This document shows positions 15,466 to 23,288 of a stretch of 57,833 nt of DNA, piece after piece. The notes under the pieces are model-generated. The model saw only the letters and a list, made by a program, of their open reading frames with translations, was not told where the DNA came from and ran no database searches. Every line of letters begins with the position of its first letter. Position 1 is the first letter of the stretch. A program made the position numbers and the translations under genes. This DNA is from a virus. The DNA is taken from IMG/VR virus record IMGVR_UViG_3300033145_000723, positions 1 to 57,833 of that record; one strand, given 5' to 3'.

Positions 15466-17205
15466 TTACTTCTCACCGAAATCCATGGTGGGTGCTTCAA
15501 GAGCCTCTTGCGGTTCAGCGTTTGTATCAATCGCACCAGCTTCACCACCTTGACCAAGATAATGACCAACGGAACCGATGGCTGATACCTCTTCAGGTTT
15601 CACAGCGAGTCTTGCAATGCTGTTCAACTGATCGAGAGGCATAGCAATCAAAGCTTCCTGCGTGAACGAATTAGCATCATTCGCCATGATCGCAGAAATG
15701 GTTTTCGCTTTCGCTTGATTATGAGTATTGATACCACTCACAACCATATCACGATACTCTGCGGGAGCATCTGCAAGAAACTCTTTCAGAGTCGGCTTCT
15801 TTTCTGAGGAGGAGTTGTCCTCGACTTTCGTCTTCTCTTCTTTCTTGACAGGAACTTCAACATTCTTTTCCGTTCCGTCTGCATTCTTTTCCGGTTCGTC
15901 CGGTTTGCGCTCAGCCGACAACTTTGTCAACTGCTCTTCGTTCATCTCCATCAAAAACTCGCGGTCATCCTCAGTCCACGCGGAATTCTTGATGATCTTA
16001 TCAACTACCTGCTTCTTGTCCATCGTGTTTCCTTTCGTGTCATCGTTACCCACAAAATTTCCGTCAAGCGTTCGGTATTCTGTAATCCGATCAACTTGAA
16101 CCGGTTCCCCAACAAACTCCGCTCCTGCAACTTCACCTTCAAGATAAGGTTGCTTGAAAAACTTCCCGCCGGTTTCATAAATGAAGAAACCGTCATAGAC
16201 ATCTTCCACCCATGCATTGCTGATGCCTTCACCATTTGAAAACTTGGTTTCAAGCAACCCTCTCAACACCTGTTTCAAATTTTCGTGGCTTTGCTTGTTG
16301 TCCGCAAAAACCGGTTCCTCAATTTCCTCCTCTCCATCGGCATCCTGGTTTCGTAAGAAACCTGCTCCGTCTTCTAAAGAGCAAGCACCTTTTTTATCTG
16401 GTAAAAGAGCCAAGTGATCTGGACGGTAATTCCGTGTGATACCATCATACGGTTCACCATTGAAATCACCTGACTCAAATTCTACATCAGTGAAGAGACC
16501 GGTGGAAAGTTCCATCATCTCTCCGTTATCAATTGCCTCCATCACTCGCGAGTCAACTTCCGCAATTCGATTCGTCTCTAACCATGCTTCAGCTTTCAGT
16601 TTCCCCTCTTCGAATTTGGTGTTCATAATCGTACCCACTTTTCGATTCGTTAGGATATCAGGATCGCAAGCAGAGACCCCGACTCCATTCATAGTGGGAT
16701 GGTAGACAACGACAGGTTTGTGATTCCAAACCATCGGAGTTTTACCAAGTTCATCAGCCGGATAATACAACCGACCATTCGACCCGTTCAAAACTCCCTC
16801 AGTAATCATTACCATGGGAGCAACCAAAAACTCACGCCCTTCCATATTATCAATGCGGGTTTCACCTGTGAAGTTGATTGAGATATTCTGGAGGAGAGTG
16901 GTCTTGCTTGGTGCTACCTTTTTCTTTGCAGACTTCAAAACTTTATGCGCCTTACTCATAATCTTTCTTTGGACACCTTTCGGCATACCGTTTGTTACTG
17001 GGATGTTTGCAATTGCGTTTTGAAGATGTGGAATGTCAACTTCGCCTTGGTCATTCTTGAAAGGGAATAGTCTCAGGTTCCGTGGAGTGGTCATACCATC
17101 TGAATCTTTCTTGCCCCCTTTTGCAACGTGAAGAAAATATGAATCAGGAAGATTGTTCACATATGCAGAGTTCCACTTGCCATTCGACTTCCCCACCATC
17201 GGCAT
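15466..17205 (-). CDS. DUF2213-type head maturation protease fused to scaffold
   Basis: 579 residues from ATG 17205, chosen over 17244 because GGAGG precedes it at good spacing. Residues ~1-90 form a small basic domain (NLPDSYFLHVAKGGKKD, TPRNLRLFPFKNDQG). Residues ~105-310 match DUF2213: ISINFTGETRIDNMEGREFL, VWNHKPVVVYHP, then MMELSTGLFTDVEFE and RPDHLALLPDKKGACSLEDG. The C-terminal ~180 residues are Lys/Glu-rich and helical, typical of a scaffolding segment cleaved from procapsids. This protease would process itself and the shell before packaging. The active-site residues (H and S in the motifs above) are inferred, not proven. Confidence 0.85.
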   Translation of the reverse strand: MPMVGKSNGKWNSAYVNNLPDSYFLHVAKGGKKDSDGMTTPRNLRLFPFKNDQGEVDIPHLQNAIANIPVTNGMPKGVQRKIMSKAHKVLKSAKKKVAPSKTTLLQNISINFTGETRIDNMEGREFLVAPMVMITEGVLNGSNGRLYYPADELGKTPMVWNHKPVVVYHPTMNGVGVSACDPDILTNRKVGTIMNTKFEEGKLKAEAWLETNRIAEVDSRVMEAIDNGEMMELSTGLFTDVEFESGDFNGEPYDGITRNYRPDHLALLPDKKGACSLEDGAGFLRNQDADGEEEIEEPVFADNKQSHENLKQVLRGLLETKFSNGEGISNAWVEDVYDGFFIYETGGKFFKQPYLEGEVAGAEFVGEPVQVDRITEYRTLDGNFVGNDDTKGNTMDKKQVVDKIIKNSAWTEDDREFLMEMNEEQLTKLSAERKPDEPEKNADGTEKNVEVPVKKEEKTKVEDNSSSEKKPTLKEFLADAPAEYRDMVVSGINTHNQAKAKTISAIMANDANSFTQEALIAMPLDQLNSIARLAVKPEEVSAIGSVGHYLGQGGEAGAIDTNAEPQEALEAPTMDFGEK

Positions 17206-17229
17206 TTCAAATCCTCCAACAAAAGAAAT

Positions 17230-17252
17230 GGGGCCACTAAACAAGTGGCCCC
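17230..17252 (-). terminator. Perfect 9-bp hairpin just upstream of the protease/scaffold gene
   Basis: GGGGCCACT and AGTGGCCCC form a perfect nine-pair stem with a five-base loop. On the minus strand it is followed by ATTTCTTTTG and, shortly after, by the GGAGG of the protease gene. The stem is strong but the T-run is interrupted, so partial termination/attenuation or 5' end protection of the late head transcript are both possible. Confidence 0.5.
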
Positions 17253-17311
17253 GTTCATCGGGTACGAACTAAATTGTACTTCAAACTACTTAACCAAAAA
17301 ACTACGTATCA

Positions 17312-17324
17312 CATATTCGATATG
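17312..17324. promoter_or_regulatory. 13-bp palindrome CATAT-TCG-ATATG in the intergenic gap
   Basis: A perfect inverted repeat with a three-base centre lies in the AT-rich 144-bp gap between the small DUF2292-like gene and the protease/scaffold gene. This is one of the longest gaps in the late module, so the gap probably holds a promoter or operator. A clear -35/-10 pair is not evident. TACAAT occurs about 45 bases nearer the gene on the minus strand. Confidence 0.25.
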
Positions 17325-17349
17325 CAATAACTATTTTCAAAATTCTTTT

Positions 17350-17529
17350 CTAGCGTGGAGGGAGGATGCTTTCACGCTTTACCAGTCGGCGTATTTCCCC
17401 ATTCTCCATTACTAAAGAAAGTTCCCCGTAGAAACCAGATGCTTGCGCTTCTGAAAGTTTCGCGAGTATCCACGCACGTTGCGCGTCTCGCTTTGAACTG
17501 GAGAGAACCCTCTTTTTGTCACCCGCCAT
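17350..17529 (-). CDS. Small DUF2292/YezD-like protein
   Basis: 59 residues from ATG 17529 (an upstream in-frame start at 17586 is less likely because GGAGATG lies before 17529). The C-terminal half, FYGELSLVMENGEIRRLVKR, resembles the short beta-hairpin pattern of DUF2292 (G-x-hydrophobic strand, then a GK/GE turn and a basic strand). Family members are small proteins of unknown function found in bacteria and phages. The start overlaps the end of the upstream gene by 11 bases. Confidence 0.5.
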   Translation of the reverse strand: MAGDKKRVLSSSKRDAQRAWILAKLSEAQASGFYGELSLVMENGEIRRLVKRESILPPR

Positions 17530-17737
17530 TATCATCTCCAGGTTCTTCTTGCGGTTTCGGTTGCGCTCTGAGCACCGGTTTTCCACCTAGTGCATCAATA
17601 GACGCTCCAAGGAATTTCAATTGCTCACCCATCTCTGCGTATTGTTTGCACATCAAGAAAAATGTACCTTTAACGTTTTGGAGTGCTGTCAATTTCCTTT
17701 CCTGTTGCCTTGCCTTCTGCTTCTTTGACACGTGCAT
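17519..17737 (-). CDS. Small basic protein of unknown function
   Basis: 72 residues, ATG 17737 with AAGGAGA before it. Basic N-terminus (HVSKKQKARQQERK), a helical middle, and a Pro-rich acidic end (PKPQEEPGDDNGG). It overlaps the upstream lipoprotein gene by 68 bases in another frame and the next gene by 11 bases, so the three genes form a nested, probably translationally coupled, group. No family recognised. Confidence 0.5.
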   Translation of the reverse strand: MHVSKKQKARQQERKLTALQNVKGTFFLMCKQYAEMGEQLKFLGASIDALGGKPVLRAQPKPQEEPGDDNGG

Positions 17738-17864
17738 TCTCCTTCATCTTATTCGCTCTTCTCTGATCCCACCGAATGGCAGCAGCTAACCCCAATAGGC
17801 AACCGCTCCCCCAAACCAACGTAGAAACGACAACACAAAACAGTAACACTTTCTGCAACTTCAT
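17670..17864 (-). CDS. Small lipoprotein or membrane protein
   Basis: 64 residues. N-terminus MKLQKVLLFCVVVSTLVWGS, then GCLLGLAAA, gives a strong signal with a GSGC lipobox-like site. The mature part is short, basic and highly charged (RANKMKENARVKEAEGKATG). Its 3' end is overlapped by the next gene in a different frame. Small lipoproteins nested with another gene are a hallmark of Rz/Rz1 spanins, but here the partner lacks a membrane segment, so a spanin assignment is not supported. Confidence 0.55.
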   Translation of the reverse strand: MKLQKVLLFCVVVSTLVWGSGCLLGLAAAIRWDQRRANKMKENARVKEAEGKATGKEIDSTPKR

Positions 17865-18094
17865 TCCTTTGCCCTTTCTGTAACCAGCGCAACAAATTCC
17901 TTCTCACCATCGTCAAGCTCTGCGGATTGTTTAAAAACTGTTCCCCCATCTCCCTTGACTGCTTCTAAATGATACTCACCTCCATAGACAAACTTTTCCG
18001 GGATGCCATTTGGAAATGCCGCGCATGTCCATGGCTCCTGATCCTGCCCAAAGAAATGCTCACAGAAATAGCAGAGTGGTGTACCCGAAGTCAT
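17861..18094 (-). CDS. Small Cys-containing phage protein
   Basis: 77 residues from ATG 18094, directly behind AAAGGAG and overlapping the metallopeptidase-fusion stop by four bases. It begins TSGTPLCYFCEHFFGQ and has a third Cys in PWTCAAFPNGIPEKF, then GGEYHLEAVKGDGG. The pattern C-x2-C ... W-x-C-x-AFP-x-GIP ... GD-G is one I associate with a small family near phage head genes that may bind zinc. Function unknown. Confidence 0.6.
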   Translation of the reverse strand: MTSGTPLCYFCEHFFGQDQEPWTCAAFPNGIPEKFVYGGEYHLEAVKGDGGTVFKQSAELDDGEKEFVALVTERAKE

Positions 18095-20151
18095 GATTCT
18101 CCTTTCCAAGCTTTCATTGCTCTCTCCCATGCTTTGTCAAATTTCATTCCATAGTTCGATGCTGCTTCTCCCGTTACTGTTTCTGAATATGCTTCTGCAA
18201 ATGTTTCTCCAGGAGTCTTTGCGGCATACTTACTTAAATTCTTTCGACCGAAAGCAATTTTATTTGCTCTCTTGTAATTTGTTATCCCACGAAAAGCAAC
18301 ATCCATGATTTTTTCTGCTTCTTTAATTCGTAATCCTTCAGACCCTCTAATCATCCAAGAGATTTTAAGTTGTGCATCAACCAAATGACCAAACTCATGC
18401 GTACCAATATCTTTAATCTTACTACAAACCGCCGGATGATAACCAGTCTTGGCTGAATAAAGTGCATCATGTTTGAGTTGTTGATACTCGTTAAATCGTT
18501 TTGGATTGATTCCAAGATACTGCCCGTTATGCGTACCCGCATGCGCCCACGTTCTTTCATCCCACTTGAAACCTCTGGGATACTGAGGACTTGCTTTTGC
18601 ATGCGTTCCGATGTACTTTAAACGGCGCAAAGGTTCAGGACAATTCTTTGCAGATATACGAATACCTTCCATAAAATCGCGTGCTGATCTTACATCCAAA
18701 CCTTTAAATTCAAATTCGACACGCGGAAAAACTTTCCTACAATAACTATCTAATCTCCCGGTTGTCTTGAACGTTGTAGGTATTGGCGTATCAATCAACT
18801 CAGGATTGAACATTGGCTTGACTTTGTTATCAGGATTCACAAGCCACCCATTATGCCTTACACCTTTCGCTTCTGCCTTTAACGCTGCAACTCTTGCTTC
18901 CACCGCTTTTAATTTCTCTCCTGCAGCCGCTGTACGTTTCTTTGCCTCTGCTAATTCCTTTTTTAATTGTGCCGTCTTCGAAAGTTTCTTCGGTGGCTTT
19001 GGCTTAGGTGTTGGCTTAGGTTTCGGTTTAGGTTTCGGTTTCGGCTTTGGCTTTGGTCTTGGTGTTGGTACTCGTGGAGGTGCTGGAGGTGTTGATACTT
19101 TCTTTGCTCTGAGCGCAAGTTTCTTTCCGGCTCCCAGTCGAGTATTTGATGGAGTGGTGAATGTCTTTTCCTTACCAAGCCAAGTTGACTTCGCTCTCGC
19201 AACTGCCCACGGTGAATTCGGTCTTTCATCTTTGATGGACTTCACCACGGCACTTTCCTTTTGTGATTTAGTCCATTTCCTGTTCTTCTTTTTCTCCCCA
19301 ACGTTTGCAGGTATCCAAGCACAACGGCAATTCGGATGACGGGGTATCAAACCCCTTGCCTCATCAATCGTCATCACCGTTCCCTCTAGGTCTTCACACA
19401 TCGCACACACACGGTCATCACCCGCTGTAGACCATTCTGCCATGAGTCCAACTTCTTCTACCCCTAAGTCGCGAAAAGCGTCTAGCTGTCCTTCTGCATG
19501 TGCGTGAATAACCTCTGTCCGCGCGAGTGCTCGCGCACGAGTGCGGCTGATAGTTCCGATTGTCTTTGCTAGAGCACTTGCAATTTTTCTGGGGTGGTGT
19601 CCTGCTGCCAATCCGTCCGCGAGAGTACGCGAAACCTGTTGAGCCATAACAGAATTGATACCCTTTAGCTCTTCGTAAGTTCTGGTGGAGAGGAGTTGCA
19701 GTTTGCTCAGTCGTTCAGGCGCTAGGAAAGATGACTCAAGGAATTCTTTCTTGCTACCCTGGAAGAAATCGTGGTTCCCTGATAACTCAGCCGCATGCGT
19801 ATCGGTGTACGCTCTAATCGTTCCTTTCTTGTATGCACTATCTACATATCTTGCAGTCCAGGGAGGGACCGTACCAGTTGACAGAATCCCCATGTTCGTT
19901 TGCTCTTGGAACCACGTATTGAACGCTCCAAGCTTTTGACCGTCTCGCATAAACCTGTACGCTTGCCGTGGAGGTACGTTCAGATTCATCGTGAATGGTT
20001 TCGGTGCAGTCAGTCCAAAAACGTCTTGCGTTACAACCGCTTCACGCACCAGTCGAATGATATCACGAAAGCGGCGGTTCATCTCAGAGACAAATTGCTT
20101 TCGCAAAGTGATTGTGCGCGTGGGGTCTAGCCTTAGAGTATTAGTTGCCAT
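18091..20151 (-). CDS. SPP1 gp7/Mu F-like minor head protein fused to a zincin-like metallopeptidase domain
   Basis: 686 residues. Residues ~1-300 form the minor head protein: the conserved RARALARTEVIHAHAEGQ is followed by VCAMCEDLEG and RHPNCRCAW, the Cys/His-bearing signature of the gp7/F family. A lysine-proline tract (KPKPKPKPKPKPKP) and a coiled-coil segment at ~360-430 link to a C-terminal domain with IGTHEFGHLVDA, where HEFGH is at 585-589, and GETFAEAYSE at ~648-656 supplying a likely third ligand. This resembles gluzincin/anthrax-lethal-factor-like peptidases. The N-terminal part would sit at the portal and may enter the cell with DNA, so the peptidase may act in the host or in maturation. 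That role is inferred. Confidence 0.85.
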   Translation of the reverse strand: MATNTLRLDPTRTITLRKQFVSEMNRRFRDIIRLVREAVVTQDVFGLTAPKPFTMNLNVPPRQAYRFMRDGQKLGAFNTWFQEQTNMGILSTGTVPPWTARYVDSAYKKGTIRAYTDTHAAELSGNHDFFQGSKKEFLESSFLAPERLSKLQLLSTRTYEELKGINSVMAQQVSRTLADGLAAGHHPRKIASALAKTIGTISRTRARALARTEVIHAHAEGQLDAFRDLGVEEVGLMAEWSTAGDDRVCAMCEDLEGTVMTIDEARGLIPRHPNCRCAWIPANVGEKKKNRKWTKSQKESAVVKSIKDERPNSPWAVARAKSTWLGKEKTFTTPSNTRLGAGKKLALRAKKVSTPPAPPRVPTPRPKPKPKPKPKPKPKPTPKPKPPKKLSKTAQLKKELAEAKKRTAAAGEKLKAVEARVAALKAEAKGVRHNGWLVNPDNKVKPMFNPELIDTPIPTTFKTTGRLDSYCRKVFPRVEFEFKGLDVRSARDFMEGIRISAKNCPEPLRRLKYIGTHAKASPQYPRGFKWDERTWAHAGTHNGQYLGINPKRFNEYQQLKHDALYSAKTGYHPAVCSKIKDIGTHEFGHLVDAQLKISWMIRGSEGLRIKEAEKIMDVAFRGITNYKRANKIAFGRKNLSKYAAKTPGETFAEAYSETVTGEAASNYGMKFDKAWERAMKAWKGES

Positions 20152-20154
20152 GCC

Positions 20155-20352
20155 TTACCCTTTTCGTACTTTTTGAATTCCTAAGTACAAACCATAGAAG
20201 AAACAGAACGTCCAGAAGATTGGCCAAAAGATACCAGCAAGAAAGCAAAAAACTATCAGCCACTTTCCATCCCCGTTATTTTCAAAGAGGAGAGAGGTAG
20301 CCGTACCGATAGCGATATACAAAATCACACCGATAATCGAAAGCGTTGACAT
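20155..20352 (-). CDS. Small two-helix membrane protein
   Basis: 65 residues from ATG 20352, whose start overlaps the upstream stop in TAATG. Two hydrophobic segments (STLSIIGVILYIAIGTA and WLIVFCFLAGIFWPIFW plus following residues) are separated by a short polar loop (FENNGDGK). It ends in basic residues (QKVRKG). No lipobox. Holin-like size and topology, but there is no adjacent lysis enzyme, so I leave the function open. Confidence 0.6.
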   Translation of the reverse strand: MSTLSIIGVILYIAIGTATSLLFENNGDGKWLIVFCFLAGIFWPIFWTFCFFYGLYLGIQKVRKG

Positions 20353-20585
20353 TATTCGTCCTCGACTTGATCCGATACGGTCAAAGAAAGCTTTGAAATT
20401 ATATCTGCACCTTGTGAGTAAGATACGGTACAAACTTTACCGATAACTTTTCCCGTACTCTTAACGATAGGAATGAGAACACCATTCTGATAGATATGCG
20501 AAATCGTATCCTCCCCACGCTCTTCGATAGCTGCTGTAATCTCCTTATAAAACTTTGCCATCTCTGCACTGGGATTCGCTGCCAT
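20352..20585 (-). CDS. Hypothetical protein between portal and minor head genes
   Basis: 77 residues from ATG 20585, preferred over an upstream start at 20636 because AGAGGAAG precedes it and because it overlaps the 31-residue peptide gene in TAATG. The sequence is helical at the start (AEMAKFYKEITAAIEER), then beta-like (GVLIPIVKSTGKVIGKV). Acidic C-terminus (VEDE). No family recognised. Confidence 0.5.
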   Translation of the reverse strand: MAANPSAEMAKFYKEITAAIEERGEDTISHIYQNGVLIPIVKSTGKVIGKVCTVSYSQGADIISKLSLTVSDQVEDE

Positions 20586-20680
20586 TATCTTCCTCTCAAA
20601 ATACAGTAGAGCCAACGAACGAACATCACGAACCAAACAGCACCAAACGAAATCATGATTCCAGGTTCAAGAAGTCTCAT
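20585..20680 (-). CDS. 31-residue membrane peptide
   Basis: Short reading frame from ATG 20680, behind GGAG with seven-base spacing, to TAA overlapping the next start. The product is mostly hydrophobic (MISFGAVWFVMFVRWLYCIL) with an arginine-rich C-terminus (RGR). It is 14 bases overlapped with the upstream gene. A single transmembrane helix with a positive tail is predicted. The evidence is RBS, spacing and coupled overlaps. Confidence 0.45.
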   Translation of the reverse strand: MRLLEPGIMISFGAVWFVMFVRWLYCILRGR

Positions 20681-20906
20681 TTGCCCACTCCTTATTCAAT
20701 TGATCGATGAAGTTACAAATATCACCAAGAATTGAACGCGCAATTGACCTTTCTGCAACTGGGATAAAAGCGTAACCTCTTGAGTACCATTGAACGAATC
20801 CAATCGGGTCTCCTGCCTCTTTCATATAGCAAGTGTAAATCCAAGTCTTGCCCGTTGGTGACTTACGCCGATCCTTAAACGTGATTAGTTCGTAACGGGT
20901 TTTCAT
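20667..20906 (-). CDS. Hypothetical small protein
   Basis: 79 residues. Start ATG 20906 overlaps the portal stop by four bases. A beta-like N-terminal half (TRYELITFKDRR, WIYTCYMKEAGDPIGFVQWY) is followed by a helical C-terminus (RSILGDICNFIDQLNKEWAN). No membrane segment and no known motif. It is probably soluble and co-expressed with the portal. Confidence 0.5.
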   Translation of the reverse strand: MKTRYELITFKDRRKSPTGKTWIYTCYMKEAGDPIGFVQWYSRGYAFIPVAERSIARSILGDICNFIDQLNKEWANETS

Positions 20907-22441
20907 TTTGTTCCCGCCAATCGTGCTTCCTCTTTCGCTGCATCCTCTTCCTCTCTCTGTAAGCGTTCTTCCTCTGCATCATCATCGTCATCAAGTTCTT
21001 TCTCTCGTACTACTGCAGCTTTACCAATCACATCAATTTCCTCTTGTGTCAATTCCATAAAGAGCTTGAGAAATTCGGCGGGAGGAATGAGAGCATCAAC
21101 TTGACCGGCAACATACTTTGAAAGTGCTTCCGTTCTCTTTGCAGCAACTTCAGCCTTGACGGTATCGGTAACCGTATTCAAATCAACCCATTCTGTTTTG
21201 TAAGTTCCGTCTGCAGGAGCAGGAATGATTTCGAGCACAATCAAACGATCAATGAACGGTCTCAGCACTAACGGCGAAAGGTATTTCGTTTGCCGTCTTG
21301 CTATGCGTTTGTTCCAAGTGATAACATCCTGTCCAGATGCAAGTTTCGCTTCTTCGGTCCCTAGGAAAATGCGATAGGGAATTGAAAGCGTGATGGCAAT
21401 GTAACGCATCTGAGATTCAAGATGGCTCTTCGGATCGGCAACTTGAACATCCAAGCTCTTCACTGAAACGCCAGTTGTGGCAATGTAACGCTGAAGACCA
21501 TTCATCCAGTCTTCCGCTTCATCTCGAATCGCATCGGTGTCAATCTCTGCACCCTCTGCAGCGGCATCAGGATCAACCTCAAAAGAGTACCCTGGAAATG
21601 CACCCTTCCAAAACATCTCACCCGAACCACTCAGCACTTTCCTGATATCCATGAGCCGATTGAACACAGGTTTCATTCTGGGGGTGCCGTAGGTCTCTGA
21701 CATCTTCCGATTGTCGGCAACATGCAACACCCGACTCCAATGCACTTCCAGTTCATTTGATTTGGTTTTGGTGGAGGTCTCTTTCGCGATACCTGAAACC
21801 TGTCCATCTGAAAGAGCTTCCACCGTCTCCTGGAATGTGATCTTGTACATGAGGGGGAGACCGTAACGCGGATTCGCTTGATCTTTCTCGCGCGTTGCAA
21901 TCTCTACCGCCGATTCATCGAACGCGCGAACGTACAAAAGTTTCATGTCTTTGTTTTGCGCTACCTTTTTCATTTCCCCGGTCTCAAGGTTCATCTCTGC
22001 AACTGGTTCGTTTAACTTCCCTCCATCATTCAGACCTAAGAGGAGCACACCGAATTTGCCAATCCCTGACAGTACATCGATTCGGTGGAGGTAGTGGTAA
22101 AGGTTTTTCGATTCCTGTAGCTTTCCCCATCCCTCTTCAAAATCAGTTTCATCCGCTTCTTCATCTTCGTAAACCAACGGATCAACACTCCATGAGTCTT
22201 CAGGCATAACGCCCACGACACGAGAGGCAACACCTTCCCTGTCATACATGTAGGAATACTGCTCCATCTTTATTTCTTTTGGATACCCACACTCAACATC
22301 AATATCGCGGCGGTCATCAAAAATTTTCGTGAGAAGACTACTCCTGACAAGAGAGGCATTCCCCGAAAAGACTTCTCGCATGTTCTCTGCGATTTGCTGA
22401 TTGTGTGTTAATGAATTCTGTGTCAATGTTTCCTTTGGCAT
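20903..22441 (-). CDS. Phage portal protein (DUF1073 type)
   Basis: 512 residues from ATG 22441, which overlaps the upstream stop and follows GGGAGAG. Recognisable portal segments: EQYSYMYDREGVASRVVGVM then PEDSWSVDPLVYEDE near residues ~60-90, KFGVLLLGLNDGG, VHWSRVLHVADN near the middle, and LASGQDVITWNKRIARRQTK with YLSPLVLRPFIDRLI in the C-terminal stem and wing region. It would form the dodecameric ring at one capsid vertex that receives terminase. The C-terminus is acidic (DDDDDAEEERLQREEE). Confidence 0.9.
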   Translation of the reverse strand: MPKETLTQNSLTHNQQIAENMREVFSGNASLVRSSLLTKIFDDRRDIDVECGYPKEIKMEQYSYMYDREGVASRVVGVMPEDSWSVDPLVYEDEEADETDFEEGWGKLQESKNLYHYLHRIDVLSGIGKFGVLLLGLNDGGKLNEPVAEMNLETGEMKKVAQNKDMKLLYVRAFDESAVEIATREKDQANPRYGLPLMYKITFQETVEALSDGQVSGIAKETSTKTKSNELEVHWSRVLHVADNRKMSETYGTPRMKPVFNRLMDIRKVLSGSGEMFWKGAFPGYSFEVDPDAAAEGAEIDTDAIRDEAEDWMNGLQRYIATTGVSVKSLDVQVADPKSHLESQMRYIAITLSIPYRIFLGTEEAKLASGQDVITWNKRIARRQTKYLSPLVLRPFIDRLIVLEIIPAPADGTYKTEWVDLNTVTDTVKAEVAAKRTEALSKYVAGQVDALIPPAEFLKLFMELTQEEIDVIGKAAVVREKELDDDDDAEEERLQREEEDAAKEEARLAGTK

Positions 22442-22758
22442 TACTCTCTCCCTTTTCTTTTTGGTGCAATGTAATCTCTCTCGAAATCCTGTTCCATTAA
22501 ATCCCAATCAACTGCATTGATATCATCTTGCGTGATAGGTGGCATCCACTTGAATTTTTTGAACTCCTTTGCTGTAAATTCGATGTATTCAAGGTGGGTG
22601 AATTGCGTGCGGTTATGGGCCATCTTGAATCTCCTTTCGATGATCGCAAACAATTGGTCTTGTACCTTTTTCATTGCAGCGTAAAAATGACTGGGGTTAG
22701 CAGTAATGCTGCAACGGCAATTCTTATTCAAAGTTCTAAATCCATTCTTTGGCGTCAT
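22441..22758 (-). CDS. Hypothetical protein upstream of the portal gene
   Basis: 105 residues from ATG 22758, which overlaps the upstream stop in ATGA. A second candidate start (ATG 22623, product begins MAHNRTQFTHLEYIEF) has a much better AAGGAG at normal spacing, so a 60-residue form is equally possible. The product is rich in aromatic and charged residues (KEFKKFKWMPPITQDDINAV) and ends basic (PKRKGRE). No family recognised. Confidence 0.5.
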   Translation of the reverse strand: MTPKNGFRTLNKNCRCSITANPSHFYAAMKKVQDQLFAIIERRFKMAHNRTQFTHLEYIEFTAKEFKKFKWMPPITQDDINAVDWDLMEQDFERDYIAPKRKGRE

Positions 22759-22991
22759 TCCTCTTGCCCTCCAAGTTTCTTCGTATCCACCACCTCTAGC
22801 ACAATTCGCTTTCCTTTTCCTCCACCAAACGAAATACTTTTAACGTTTTTATATCTAACAGTTGAATAACATTTTGGACAAACGTGAGTTGCAGCGCACT
22901 CCACCATTTCCTTGTGACCACATTTCCCACAAGTGAAAAGTCCTTCTGGTAACGGTATCTCTTTCTGGGGGTGAAGGTTGATCGCTTTCAT
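22755..22991 (-). CDS. Small zinc-ribbon protein
   Basis: 78 residues from ATG 22991 (a second ATG lies three bases upstream), behind TAGGAG. Residues ~20-45 contain CGKCGHKEMVECAATHVCPKC, a classical two-knuckle zinc ribbon. A Lys/Gly-rich part follows (ISFGGGKGKRIVLEVVDTKK). Such proteins are often DNA- or RNA-binding adaptors. Located between terminase and portal genes, it may help packaging or late gene control, which is inferred. Confidence 0.6.
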   Translation of the reverse strand: MKAINLHPQKEIPLPEGLFTCGKCGHKEMVECAATHVCPKCYSTVRYKNVKSISFGGGKGKRIVLEVVDTKKLGGQEE

Positions 22992-22998
22992 CATTCTC

Positions 22999-23247
22999 CT
23001 ACTCCAAATCCAAATCGTGCCAATCTCTGCACTTGTCGTGATCTTCACGGCTCAAAGTAAATGAATCCGAAAGCCCCTGCATGTATGAGGATACATCCGC
23101 CATCTCGTGACAGATAAAGAGAAAGTGAGTTCCAGGTCTGAAAATACGAAACGCACCTTCCTCTGCAACAAGATCAAACCCTGTTTGCTGAAGCTGCAAT
23201 CGAAGCCGAAGGAACATCTCAACGATTTTTGGTTGCTCAATGCTCAT
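22999..23247 (-). CDS. Hypothetical small protein
   Basis: 82 residues from ATG 23247 behind GGAG. Begins with a helix (IEQPKIVEMFLRLRLQLQQT), then mixed sequence with GAFRIFRPGTHFLFICHEMA and an acidic end (DWHDLDLE). It has no membrane or catalytic signature. Packed between the zinc-ribbon gene and the 38-residue Cys-rich gene in the same direction. Confidence 0.5.
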   Translation of the reverse strand: MSIEQPKIVEMFLRLRLQLQQTGFDLVAEEGAFRIFRPGTHFLFICHEMADVSSYMQGLSDSFTLSREDHDKCRDWHDLDLE

Positions 23248-23288
23248 CATTCTCCTTCCGGGTCTTGACCAACAAGTTCCCTCTTACG

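Noticed and set aside
17670-17864. Rz1-type outer spanin nested in an Rz gene
   Set aside because: The overlapping partner at 17519-17737 has no membrane segment, so it is not an inner spanin.
18767-19339. 190-codon plus-strand frame rich in Gly and Phe
   Set aside because: It is the antisense of the Lys-Pro linker of the minor head protein; low complexity creates an artificial open frame.
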